From Pisaster brevispinus (taxonomy: Eukaryota > Echinodermata > Asteroidea > Forcipulatida > Asteriidae), in contig JAMKCF010000002.1 of NCBI GenBank assembly GCA_023634235.1, positions 6,252,722-6,316,721 on the forward strand: DNA of 64,000 nucleotides. Reading direction: 5' to 3'. Positions 1 to 10,449 of this stretch are shown here, piece by piece (the stretch's first letter is position 1; every line of letters starts with the position of its first letter). The position numbers were made by a program, and so were the translations under genes. Below the pieces are notes generated by a model that searched no databases, had not been told where the DNA came from, and worked only from the letters and a program-made list of their open reading frames with translations.

Positions 1-445
1 TTTGAACTTATGAGTTATAGTGTAAACGGACTCTTTTAGGACATTAAGTAATGAGGTATTCTATAACGATTGCAGTAGAATTACAATTCGCCTAATATAG
101 TAACTGCCTTAAGTATATTATTTTTTTTTGACTTTGTTTTATCCTTCATGGGCCAAGGTGCACCTGACTGAGGAAAAACACACGAAACAAAACTCAGCTT
201 GTGAGGTACAGTGCAGTACCGTTATTTGACGATTTGGATTATAAAGTACAGTTGTCACACTGTGCCCCCTAAAATTACACCGTGATTATGGGAAAATACC
301 CTCAAAGGGAAGAGATTCGGAAACCATGTTCAGTAAGAGACACAAACTAGAATAGTTTCTGCTATTTAGATATGCTTTGTGTACACACAGAAGTGTTTTA
401 ATCTACAAAACAGCACAGACGACCAGGGAAGCCTGAAATTGTTAC

Positions 446-544
446 CGAGGAGGTGACTTGTTTTTTCTGTGTCGTTTTGGTAAAACTCGTCAAGGTTGCA
501 TACATATCGGCTTGTAACTTTATCCTTACCGAAAAGCCCTTCAT
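446..544 (-). CDS. Alkaline phosphatase exon (downstream of the 692-794 exon)
   Basis: Read on the minus strand this 99-bp exon follows an acceptor (TTTCCTGCAG) and ends before GTAACA. It starts by completing an Asp codon with the last G of the 692-794 exon, so the splice phases agree. The peptide runs DEGLFGKDKV ... LDEFYQNDTE ... SHLLG, matching the stretch of animal alkaline phosphatases between the D-W-K region and the LLGLF segment. Alkaline phosphatases are GPI-anchored ectoenzymes that hydrolyse phosphate monoesters with two zinc and one magnesium ions; the residues here are structural. The next exon would lie further left; I could not identify one in 1-445. Confidence 0.75.
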
Positions 545-691
545 CTGCAGGAAATTAAAACATTCATACAATTAGTCAAGAAAATACAGCTCGTGTAAAA
601 ATCTATCAGTTTTTTTATATGTAATATTTGCTATGAACATTTGATATAAATCTAGCTACGCTTCATGGTGAAGTGGAGATGAGCAACCCAC

Positions 692-794
692 CTATAAGGT
701 TACGACCATCTTTACGTGATCCTTTGACAATGGGATATTCAGGGTCTGACACGGAGTTAGGAAGCATTTTTGATCTACCTCCTCCTAGAATTAC
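692..794 (-). CDS. Alkaline phosphatase exon with the conserved GGGR segment
   Basis: A 103-bp minus-strand exon between acceptor TGATTTTCACAG and donor GTGGGT. It translates as VILGGGRSKMLPN, then DPEYPIVKGSRKDGRNLI. This corresponds to the vertebrate segment VIMGGGRKYM..K...VEY......R.DG.DL. It begins in phase 0, fitting the phase-0 end of the 1572-1738 exon, and ends in phase 1, fitting the next exon. Motif and phase together make the assignment strong even though each exon is short. Confidence 0.85.
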
Positions 795-1571
795 CTGTGA
801 AAATCAAAAGCAATGAAGACTTACGAAAATAAAGAAAGATACATTATTATACAATAAATTTAAATATAATGCAGCAAGAAGATCTTGCAAAACACATCCT
901 CGTGCATTGCTAAACTTTAGGCCTCTGCATAATTATCAGGAGTACGGACGCGCCAAGTAGCAAATCAAGCACGTAATTGTGCAGCATATTGTATACTAAA
1001 GCTTAACATTGCAATGACGATGTGCATTTTACCCTTTGCCCGAGTGAGCGGTCCAGTCTCAAAATCAATGGATTCATATTTTTATGCTATTCCCCTGATC
1101 GAAAATGAACAACCTTTCGATGACACATGACCGCCATGCATACCTCCTGCCAACACTAGCCACATAACATAGACTGCGACCTTCAATTTAAACTTATCCT
1201 TCTGGCAACAAACTTACCAAGGCAGGTAAATAACTCTACTTGGGAACTCCGATGACCAACTCCAATGTCACCTCTTTAAAGTGCCGTGTGCAAGTTAGCT
1301 TGAGTGCCATGAAGCTAATTGGGAGTAGGACTATCCCAATAATAGTTTAAAAGGGACTTCTGAACGTTTTGTACAGACTTTAAAACGCTCTCCTGTTTGA
1401 TTTTCAGACTGTTGGATACGGTCTGACAGAGAAACTTTCGCAGGGTCAGGTGGAGAATTGGCGATGTGCTTAGCGTCGCCGTCAGTGCGCTTTCAGTGCT
1501 CTGTAAGCGTTACCTGATCAAGACACCCCCAGCAATAAATACTTGACGTAAATGCAAAACATAATCTTTAC

Positions 1572-1738
1572 GTTTGTATTGTTGGCCAGGCTTATGAGCT
1601 GTTGAGCACAACCCAAGGCCGCCTCTTCGTCTGGTATATCTGCATCAATCTCCCATTTACCCTCAGGTGAGTGAGCATACAGAGCTGCTGGAGTAGCGTG
1701 TGTTACTCGAGTAGTCGTGACGAAGCCCGTTGATTTAC
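1572..1738 (-). CDS. Alkaline phosphatase exon with the VTTTRVTHATPAA core motif
   Basis: A 167-bp minus-strand exon; acceptor TTTGCATTTTCAG, donor AAC|GTAAAG. The peptide opens KSTGFVTTTRVTHATPAALY and continues WEIDADIP ... GCAQQLISLANNTN. TTTR.THATPAA.YAH is a hallmark of animal alkaline phosphatases; the His and Thr of THATP lie near the metal site in the family. The exon starts two bases into a Gly codon, and the exon at 3999-4176 supplies exactly the missing first G. That exon, however, is on the plus strand 2.3 kb away. No frameshift is visible inside this exon. Confidence 0.9.
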
Positions 1739-3998
1739 CTGAAAATGCAAAGTTGTATTTCATTGTAAAACTATTAGTGGAACTAAAAACAAAACCCTTA
1801 CTCGACACTTCTTGCTTAGATCTTCCACTTTCGCAGGCATCTTGGATTATTCTTTAAAACATATCTTACTAATGTAAAAACCTTTTCCTGTATTTGCATA
1901 AATAAGAGAATACCAAACTGCGTGAGTTTACTCAGTGCCACTCAGATACATTTGTTTCAGCACAAAAAAGAGCTAAGCACAACAAAATCATGCTTACCAG
2001 AATAAGGATTCCACCCAAACTGCTATGTCACAGGTACAATTTTTGACTTGTATCCTGCTCATTTCTGCATAGCAGACGATTGTAAAACAATATTTTCTGC
2101 TTAAGCAGCTTTATGAAATTGGCCCAGGTGTAACCGAGATCTCACGGGAACTTGCATTATTCTGCCGAAAAGTTTAAATGTTGTAAGCTTTGTTACTAAG
2201 CTGCTATTTCAGGGCTGGAGATGTCTTGATCGTGATGTAAACTAGTCCTATTGAGAACAAACCAACACAACTTTACACCACATTATAGTTTATGGTATAA
2301 CCCTATACACCAATTATTCGTCAACAACTTTCTTTTGGCTTAATCCCGCTTGAGTAGTTTTTTATTTGTTCAAACATGAATGATAATAAAAAATCCCTTG
2401 TGCTTTATAACTTGATATCTGAAGAAAAAAACAGCCGCATCCTCATAAGGTGATCGCCTGGAAGCCGCTTCCCAAGAACTGTTGTAAACTTGAATGTGAT
2501 CTCCAGATACATGGCAGCTATACAATATGTATGGCTACTTATTTGCACACCCGAACAAAGGTTTTGAAAAAATAGAGGACAGCCAATAATGGATTAGATG
2601 GTAAAATCAGTAGAGCGCCGGAACGTTAAACCAGATGCCATTGGTTCAAATCCCGCTATAGTAAATATGTCTTTGTTCAACCCTAAACCACTTGTTTCTT
2701 TTTTGTCTGTTTTCCTGTTTTGATAGCGTACTTAATGCACATAATCAGTCATTAAACTTTTTTTCTAAAAGAACTGTAGGCGCATACAAAAAGGTAAAGT
2801 GACAATTACAAATCTTTTTAATCTATAAACAAAATCAAAGTTCCACAATTCGCCTAGCCAAATATCTTGCCAAATGTCTTATTACAATCGGTTTTTTTTT
2901 TTTTTTTCACTAAAAATCAACCATAACCAGCTCTCCCGGAATTATAGAGCAGTTACTCAGCCTTGTTACTAATATAGCTACTACTGGATGAAACGGACCG
3001 TATGGTTTTCAGGTGCTTTGTTTAATAATTTTAATTGGCTTTGCCCTGTTTGTTTATTTTGATATTTGAGGAGGATGATGTTGCAAGGATAAGCTAACGA
3101 TAATCTTTACGTAATGAGTGGACAATAATGAAGTATATTACCTACTGTGTATGTCATTAAATCGATCTGATATTGTTAACTTATTCTAAATCAAAGTCCG
3201 TTCAATGATAATAACAACACTAAAGAATAAAGTCTAAATTCCCATGTTGCTTAAACTAGTAATACAACAATTTGACTCCAAACACACGTTGTGGTATATG
3301 CGTAGCCAACAGATAATTGAAGCATATGGGATTTTGCTTTCTCTTGTCTATTGTTTTCAACAAAACGGAGTCGTCAGAATGGTGATTAATAAGAAGTGAA
3401 TTATGATGCTTATTGCTTTTGGATTAGTGAGTTCACAGAGTAAGTTTTATTCCGTAATGAAGTAAGTAAATCCTTTATCGCAACAGACAGGAAAATGAAT
3501 CTTCATTTCTGGAAAAGTTAAAAGTGACTGGCAACTACCATATGGCACTGGCTTCAACTTGTTATGTTATCATAACAGAAAAATATCCAAGTCAAATGCC
3601 GTATGATGTTGTCTGATATTCTACCTGTGACCGTTTGGAATTGGCAGCAGTGCTTTAATTCATACAAATTTATTTTATCCACGAGAAGTAAAAATGCCAC
3701 AAAAGTCCCTGTTATAGATATTCCACGATAATCCAAGATATTGTTTAACTACAAATGGACTTTAAAGAATTTTACATATTCGAAGCCATTCACACAAGCT
3801 CACTTGTTGAGACTAAGATTTTAAACGTGTTTTGTTTTGACCAACTAATACATCGTTACATTTTATGCAAAACACTGACTGCATGACAAAATCTCTCACA
3901 GCTAAGGAAGTGGGTAGCAAAGTACTTGCGTTTTAATTCTTACTAATTTGCATACTTTATAATAAAAACCAACGCTAACAGACTACCTGCTCTTGTAG
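1739..3998. other. Non-coding stretch between oppositely oriented phosphatase exons
   Basis: AT-rich sequence in which I see no convincing exon. It holds a tRNA-derived SINE fragment near 2598-2690 and a short dispersed motif near 2101-2130 (GCAGCTTTATGAAATTGG) that recurs near 4970. At 2920-2945 is a fragment (CCAGCTCTCCCGGAATT) that also occurs inverted in the MITE copy at 58300. The inversion or misassembly breakpoint implied by the phosphatase exons should lie here or to the right of 4176. Confidence 0.5.
2598..2690 (+). repeat. tRNA-derived SINE fragment
   Basis: Contains an A-box-like segment (AAATCAGTAGAGCGCC) and a B box (GGTTCAAATCC) about 40 bp apart, followed by TATGTCTTTGTTCAACCC. 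The same B box and TTTGTCTTTGTTCA tail occur at 47034-47130, showing a dispersed family. No intact tRNA cloverleaf can be drawn. Confidence 0.55.
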
Positions 3999-4176
3999 AC
4001 ATACAACACTGACCAGCAGATAGCGGACTCGGCGGGTTCTGCCACGGCATTTTACTGCGATGTGAAGGCCAAGGCAGGGGTAGTAGGATTCGATGACTCT
4101 GTAATGAAGAAGAAGTGTCCGCTTAATATTGAAACTGCTTCAGTGGGGTCCATTACGGTGCATGCTCAGAGAGCAG
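3999..4176 (+). CDS. Alkaline phosphatase exon in opposite orientation to the other three
   Basis: A 178-bp plus-strand exon after acceptor CCTGCTCTTGTAG, ending AGAGCAG|GTGGGT. It encodes TYNTDQQIADSAGSATAFYC, then DVKAKAGVVGFDD and a C-terminal HAQRAG. This is the family exon preceding the TTTRVTHATP exon: TYNT..QV.DSAGTATAYL.GVK.N.G..G. It ends with one base of a Gly codon, exactly complementing the start of 1572-1738. Because the strands differ, no simple transcript joins them. Either a local inversion broke one gene, there are two partial copies, or the assembly is misjoined. I found no upstream exon with the GDGMG motif between 1739 and 5900 on either strand. Confidence 0.85.
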
Positions 4177-4296
4177 GTGGGTAATTTGAATAATGACATA
4201 ATTACAACACAAAACACATTCAGTGGAGATCGGGCGACATCCATTAAGCAAAGGTTTCGGGAATCATGGGGGTTAAACCTTTAAAACGTAGGGAGT

Positions 4297-4924
4297 GGGC
4301 AATACTGCAGTCTATAGTAGGTTTTTGCCCTTTTCCCCATAATTCCGCTCAGGAAAAAACAAGAAAATTCAACTTTTGGGCAGCCCACCATCAAACCATG
4401 CAAAATGATATGGCAGGTGTTATTTGCACAGGGTAGAGTTCATTCACCTTGAAAATCTCATTACAAATCCTGCGGTCGGGTGGGCTGGCATCTGTTTGTA
4501 CACATAAATCTTGGCAAAGTCTCAAGGGATAGGGTACTTGGTACAACCATCAACCATTCTGTATTGTAACTATCAAAGGAAGCCTGTGTGAGACTGGTTG
4601 ACCTTTATCAAGGTAACAGACACCATGCTAACCCAAAAATCCACATGTGTGTCGGGGGGGGGGGTAGTAGATTTCGCAAAAACCTTCTATAAACTATAGT
4701 CAGTTTCCCGCAATACAGTATGCATTGGGAAGTATGCATTAGGCCTGCATTTAGCAAAATATTTTACCAACATAACATTGTAAATGATTTGTTTTACAAT
4801 TATTATGACTTACAACATCCACAAACCCTCTGGAAGGTATTGAGATTAATAATAATGGGTTTATAGATTTATATCTGGGTGTGGTAAGATTTCACTAAAC
4901 CTACTACAAACTGTAGTAATGCTC
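4297..4924. mobile_element. MITE-like element, copy 1 (family with TACTACAG ends)
   Basis: A stretch of about 630 bp bounded by inverted repeats: left ACTGCAGTCTATAGTAGGTTT near 4304, right AAACCTACTACAAACTGTAG at 4897-4916. A second copy lies in reverse orientation at 55804-56474; shared blocks include TTATTTGCACAGGGTA, CTCAAGGGATAGGGTAC and TATCAAGGTAACAGACACC. No transposase reading frame is present. I could not settle the target duplication or superfamily. Confidence 0.65.
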
Positions 4925-5900
4925 TTGTCATACGAGCAATTATTACGTAATTCAAGTCCTCGAGGGTTTTAAGCAGCTCTATGAAATTGGGCCCTGGGCA
5001 CGGGTTGACGTAGTTTTCACAGTGTTCCGTATTTCCCAACACGCGGCGTAACGAATCACGTTCGGAAGTAGTTTTGATCCTGAACGCCGTGTAAAAGTTT
5101 AGCCAGAGGTCCATGGAGGTAAATTATGACGTTTTTTTTTCATAGGTCTTGTCTTCAAGCGGAAAGTTAGCAGACATATACATATATATTTTTTGATAAT
5201 ATTAGGAGATTAATATGCAGTTGAATTCATATAGTCCTGCAAAATCCCGTTAAAATTTTTTTTTTTTATTTTTTTTCGTAATATTCCGCATCGAACTAAG
5301 TGCTTTTTGATTACAGCAATCTTTTACTTTAAGTGGCGACACTTTTTGTACAGTGTGGATGCCGGGTATTTAGTTCCCCTAGACTTAAACAGTTTTTTTT
5401 TTAAAGCAGACATTATTTACTCAATGAAACTCAATTTTTAACACAAAACTTCATGGCTGCGTACTGGGTTGAGCTATTTTTGAAGTCAGTTACCATGTGC
5501 TACTGTCTAATGAACATATTAGGCACACGCACTCGTTTATACGCTCATCATGTCATACGAATAGACTTCACACAAAAAAACTTACGAAGAGGGTGTGACA
5601 CCAGTGCAATCTGTGTAGTAAATAAGAGAAGGGGCACGGGGAATACGTGGTGGACAGCGAACACCGAGGAACGACGCGGATCGATCTCGTGTGCGAAAGC
5701 GCGACTTAGGAAGGCACTCTGTCTGGACACCTGCCGGTGTCCAGTTAAGAGACCCAGCTGTTGTCCAATAGTCTGGCTCCTTTCGGCCTCAGAGGAGTAG
5801 TTTTTGAGAGTGTGACTTCATATTCAAGGGGTCTTTAGAGGCTTTTTCCTCTGTGCTGTAGTTTAATACGAAGGTGAAAGGTCGCCAAGGCTAAGGTTGA
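4925..5900. other. Intergenic DNA
   Basis: No supported gene. Near 4965-4990 is the dispersed motif AGCAGCTCTATGAAATTGGG, also at about 2101. At 5727-5751 a short perfect hairpin (CTGGACACC / GGTGTCCAG) occurs. Open frames here lack splice context, homology or a partner frame. Confidence 0.4.
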
Positions 5901-5989
5901 ACTGTATCTCTATTGAGTAAATGTTTCATGTACACAGTTTTATTGACAAGAAAACTTGCACTTTAAAACTCTTGAAATGACAACCTTTA

Positions 5990-6305
5990 GAAATTGACGT
6001 CATACTAAGAGCGGAAGTGAAAGGAAACTGGTCTGGTACTTCAGGAAGCAATCTGACAGTGCAACGTACTGAGGCTAATATACACGATGTCCGTGAACTA
6101 TACTGGAGAGTTTGGCTTAATTAACCTCCATTCGTAACACACCGCTTTATCCAAACCAGTGGTAGAGTAAGTCACGCCCTACAATCAGTGACTTTAACAC
6201 GTATGTCTGATTGGCTGCTCATCGATTGTCAATCAAACCCCAAAGTAGATTGCTGTTCCCTTCAATGGAATGCAACAGTATTTAATGGCTCTCTACCAGC
6301 AGCAG
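5990..6305 (+). promoter_or_regulatory. Promoter region of collagen/C1q gene 1
   Basis: Collinear and similar to 46049-46380 upstream of the paralogue. Conserved elements are a CRE/ATF-type TGACGTCA (5995-6002), GTACTTCAGGAAGCAAT (about 6038), and a 23-bp identical block containing CTCATCGATTGTCAATC (about 6215-6237). A TATA-like TATTTAA sits at 6279-6285, about 30 bp before the inferred start. An inverted CCAAT box (ATTGG, 6210-6214) is present here but mutated in the paralogue. Activity is inferred from conservation and position only. Confidence 0.6.
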
Positions 6306-6307
6306 TG

Positions 6308-6379
6308 TTCATAACAACATTGCATCATATCAGAAAAGAGGAACCGAGAAGGCTTGGACTACAATAACACAACACCAAG
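6308..6379 (+). other. 5'-UTR exon 1 of collagen/C1q gene 1
   Basis: An inferred non-coding first exon. It ends CAACACCAAG|GTAAAT at 6379 and matches the corresponding exon ending at 46451 (shared CATCATATCAGAAAAGAGGA). The start is placed about 30 bp downstream of TATTTAA. It would splice to the acceptor at 10448-10449 directly before the ATG. Confidence 0.55.
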
Positions 6380-9300
6380 GTAAATGTTTCTCGTTACACT
6401 GCTTGACCAGGCTTTGGTTTCTAGATGCATGCAGTGCATATTACGGTAGCCTATTATATGGTGGTTGGTGATGAATTAAATTCGACAAAAGAGCGGCGTT
6501 TAGCGGAAACTTTTGATTTAAGTTCGACACTTTCGTGTAGCACGGCAAGCTCTGCCGTGCTGCAAGGTAGTTGTATGACGTGGTGACAAACGTCGCGCTC
6601 TTGCCGCGTCGAATCAAATTGAATTATGATGGGTGATGCTTTTCGCGAATAAGCATGCGTAAAGTTTTTGACAACTTGTTATGCGTATTTTCTAACATTG
6701 TAAACGTTCTCCTTGTTGGTACCGTAGCTGGGAGTTTTCCGGGATGGGATGAGAAACAATTTGTGACTGGAACAAACATAATTTTAAAATTTTATAATTA
6801 AGCTGACCGGTTTTGTTTGACAATCTTTAAAACACTCCATTTAGCGTATACAGGTTATCAATGATATTCTTTGCAACGTCTTGTTCAATCAGTCAACAAT
6901 TTGTGTTTACTCTGACAACAATCTGTCAAAATCTACGAAAACTGTCGAGGGTAAAATGAAAAGAAAACTAAAAAACAAACAGATAAATGGTTAGATCGCG
7001 TTGTTTGACTTGGCCCCGGTATTATTATAGTGAGGTTGACCATGTATCTTATATATCCCCCAGATCCCCACGGATCGCACGAGAAAGTGACTGGTCGTTC
7101 GTTTCACCCTTACGGAAGCTCACGTTAGACTAGACTCGCATTGGACACATAAATAGCAAACTGGCTGATAACCAACATTACAGTGAGCGCATTTATGCAA
7201 AGTTCATTCACTTTTTCGGCTGGTCTTATTACAGAAGTGCAATAAGTACATGAGAAGAAAAAAAAATCAAAAGTCCCGGTTTGCCAATTAACCCTGAAAA
7301 AATACTGTTTCGCCCGGGCGGTTTACAATTTTTACAGGGCTTTGTTCTACTTTGCCCAGGCGATTGTTGTTGCAAAGATCCATACTCCTTGCCACTGACT
7401 GGAAAGTCAGGGGAAATAACTATAGGGAGAAGTGAAATCGTGCATGTGGCCGCGTGCAAGCAAGTCAAGAGAAAAAAATAGTTGTACAATAAACCCCAGA
7501 GCAGTTTTTCTGTACAAACGAAACAGTTGTACAACTACAAATATATAATAAATTGGGTTCAACTTTAGGTTAACTACTCAACGGTTGAGTCAGAGTGGAG
7601 GCACCCGATACACGCAACCTTAAAGGAACACGTTGCCTTCGTGTTGGGCAGTTTGGGCTATAAAAAGCGTTTGCTATGAAATGAATATGGTTGGAAAGAT
7701 GTTTTAAAAGTAGAATACAATGATCCACATGAATATGTCCTAGTAATGTGTGGTTTTTGTTAACGTTTGTGACAAAGAACGGTCCGCCATTTTGTAGAGT
7801 CAAAATTTTGACTCCACTAAATGGCGGACATGCTCCGCTAATCTTATTTCCAGTCGCGGCTGTTGAACTACGACTGAGCAAATAATATTAATATCACGGC
7901 GGTCCTCTTGTACGCGTTGTATATCCAGGTTATGGATTGTAGCGGGCCAACTTAACGCTAACGCTTTGTGTGATGCAAGAAGGTCTGGTACTCATTGCTG
8001 TTTGTGTACGTGTATCGTGATCATCACATCGGTATTGTTACATGAGTCTGATCGTGAATTCGTCGTGTTTTTCTCGCCTCTGTGTTGCAAAATTGTATAT
8101 TAGTATAATTGTCAGTATAAAGTGGAGCTGAAGAATGGACCCAATGTTAGTCTCAAGAAATTGTCCTTACCCGGATTGACGAGGTTTCTTCTTTTTGGAT
8201 GTTTCTTTATCCATTTTGACACCTCTATGCATGTACGGTGTGGGTGTTTACATGTTGCGAAGCGAGATACAGAATGGTATATTACCTGGTGTTCATCTGA
8301 TTGGTTTACCAGGCCACACTGGCTACGGCACCAACCTAACGACTGTTCGTCGCGCATTTTGTCCATTACATGGACGGTGGTATTTACGGCTGGAAATACA
8401 TATACGTTTCGCGGGGCAGATGTCGGGGTCAGAGGTCATTGTTTGGTTTTTTTAATCACCAATCACTAATTATAACACATTAAAAGCATTTATTGCATGA
8501 ACAACTCTTAGTAAGGATATTGAACACTTCCAAACAGTAATATTTCATGATATTTTAAGGCAACGTGTTCCTTTAACAAGTTAAAATAAAATTCATCGAC
8601 AATTCTGTAATGTTTCACACAAATTAACATAGCTGAACCAACTTAAATATCTACTTAACCATCACAAACAGGGTTTTCCTGGGGTCAACCCAAAAGTTTT
8701 GAATAACAAATAGTTATTTCAAAACACTTTGTGGAAGACTGAGCCATTTGCGGCTCGGGTATTTAAACTCCGAGTGTAAGTCAGTTGGACCAATTCCTTT
8801 GCAATTTTGACGCAGGTTCCGTGTCATACTGAACCGGATGAAGAATAATGGTGAACAAAACAGAGATTTCGGGCCCCGAGGCACCCGGACCCAGTTACAT
8901 TCTGACTCGGAAGCTTTCAGAGTTCGTCAAAAAGAAAACCAAGCACAAGTCATCTGAATTGATTAGGGACATGTCGATAACACTTCGGAATTACTTGCAA
9001 TAGGCCATAGAGGGCGATATAGTTGGCAGCAGACTTTTAGGTAAATCAATTGTTCTCAACAATGAGTGCTAGCTCAGGATGCATTCACACTGAACATTTA
9101 CAAGGTATGTCTGCCAGCTCATTACCTCAAAGTCACGAGACAATTGAATAATATAATAATAGCAACATAACATTGTGTTATTTCTGAGAAAAAAAACTAC
9201 TCCACGAATCTTAACACAATAATGCTATTATCTAAAGTCAAACAAAATAGACTACAACTATTTGTTATAAGTTTTTAAAATGTTGATGGCTTCGGCTCAA

Positions 9301-10449
9301 ATGAACAATTTCCAAGATATAGTGTGTATTTATCGCAAAACCTAATCCAAAAGGTGAGTTTCTTATTATTCCAATTTAAAAATACTCTGATCATTGACTG
9401 TCACAGAAAAATTATATAAATTATCGGGGAGGTTTAAGTACCATCAAAGAGAAAGACCAGTTTCAAGTAAGTTACTGGATTGATGGTGCCAGCCAGTCTC
9501 ATCTGTCTGGTTACTTAGTGTCATGAGAGTTCTGTCCTTACACAGTCTGTTATCGACGGTGACTTCAAATTTCATAGTTTTTGAGACAAACGTGTCATGA
9601 GTGTGGTGTCCCATTACAAATACAAATTTATATGTAAACTCTAAAAATACTTTGCTATTGTTTACTTACAAAAAGGCAATGCTATAGTTTTAACAATTTG
9701 ACGTCGCTGGTACTGTCTGACATTTTTCAGAACCTGCTACTTGTATTTACTATAATTTTAAATATTATCTAGTTAACCCTACTTGGCCCTTTACCCTAAA
9801 CAACTATCTGTGTTGGACACGGATGCGATCCGTGTAATGTGCACTGACCTATTTACACTTCAACTTTTCAACACGGTGTCGAAACCAACCCTACTTAAGA
9901 GATGGGTTGATTAATCCATGCGTGTCTAAAATTCCAAAGGGGATCGAAGGCCGTAGTGTGAACACCTCCGTGTTCATTTTCGATGCATGTTGGTGCGCGT
10001 GGCGCTATCCGCACACTAAAGTTGTCCAATGCTCGACTTGGTTGGAGGACGTTTTCCGCTACTAGATACATTATTGTAAAAACAAACACAAGTCGATCAC
10101 GTGCCATGAAATTCCACTCCACCCTTCGAAATCGCCGTCGAAGCATTTTTTGTTTTTTTTTGTCCTAAAAACCTTAGGGCTTATTGGGTTATAATTTGAT
10201 TTTGGTGGCTCCAGGGGCTCTTATTTGATTCTTCAAAAAATTCAAAACGATTTTGTTTACGAAATCGAACGTCCTCATTTTAAAACGGACAGTCGCAACA
10301 GTACCATGACGAAATTGTGTAAGTTTTTCCTTGGTGTGTCGCGGCAGGTTTTAACCGAATATCCAAGGCGTTAACAAATACTTGGTTTCATCGACATAGG
10401 TTATGATAAATGTTTTATTGGTTTGTTTCCTCTTTTATTTACATTGCAG
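6380..10449 (+). other. Intron 1 of collagen/C1q gene 1
   Basis: About 4.07 kb from donor GTAAAT to acceptor TTATTTACATTGCAG. The only structured content I can support is the TTAA-flanked element at 7624-8572. Several open frames overlap each other on both strands and have no recognisable domains. Confidence 0.5.
7624..8572. mobile_element. TTAA-flanked non-autonomous DNA transposon (949 bp)
   Basis: Terminal inverted repeats AGGAACACGTTGCCTT at 7624 and its reverse complement ending at 8572. Each is bordered by TTAA (7620-7623 and 8573-8576), the expected target duplication. Near 7786-7828 is a long hairpin, with GCCATTT / AAATGGC arms around CAAAATTTTGACTC. TTAA target use fits Kolobok or piggyBac superfamilies. 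On the minus strand near 8210 a short ATG frame (MDKETSKKKKPRQSG) ends at GTAAGG, perhaps the first exon left from an autonomous parent. The terminal sequence is one I recall as very abundant in sea-star genomes. Confidence 0.75.

Noticed and set aside
446..4176. Two complete head-to-head alkaline phosphatase genes
   Set aside because: Both would need their upstream exons between 1739 and 3998, where none is seen; only one set of non-overlapping family exons is present.
5453..5800. 115-codon plus-strand ORF with many Cys and Arg
   Set aside because: Overlapped by an open frame on the other strand, no domain, splice context or conservation within the window.
10423..10449. Upstream start for the C1q gene 1 protein
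   Set aside because: Those codons precede the splice acceptor CATTGCAG; the paralogue also starts its exon exactly at the ATG.
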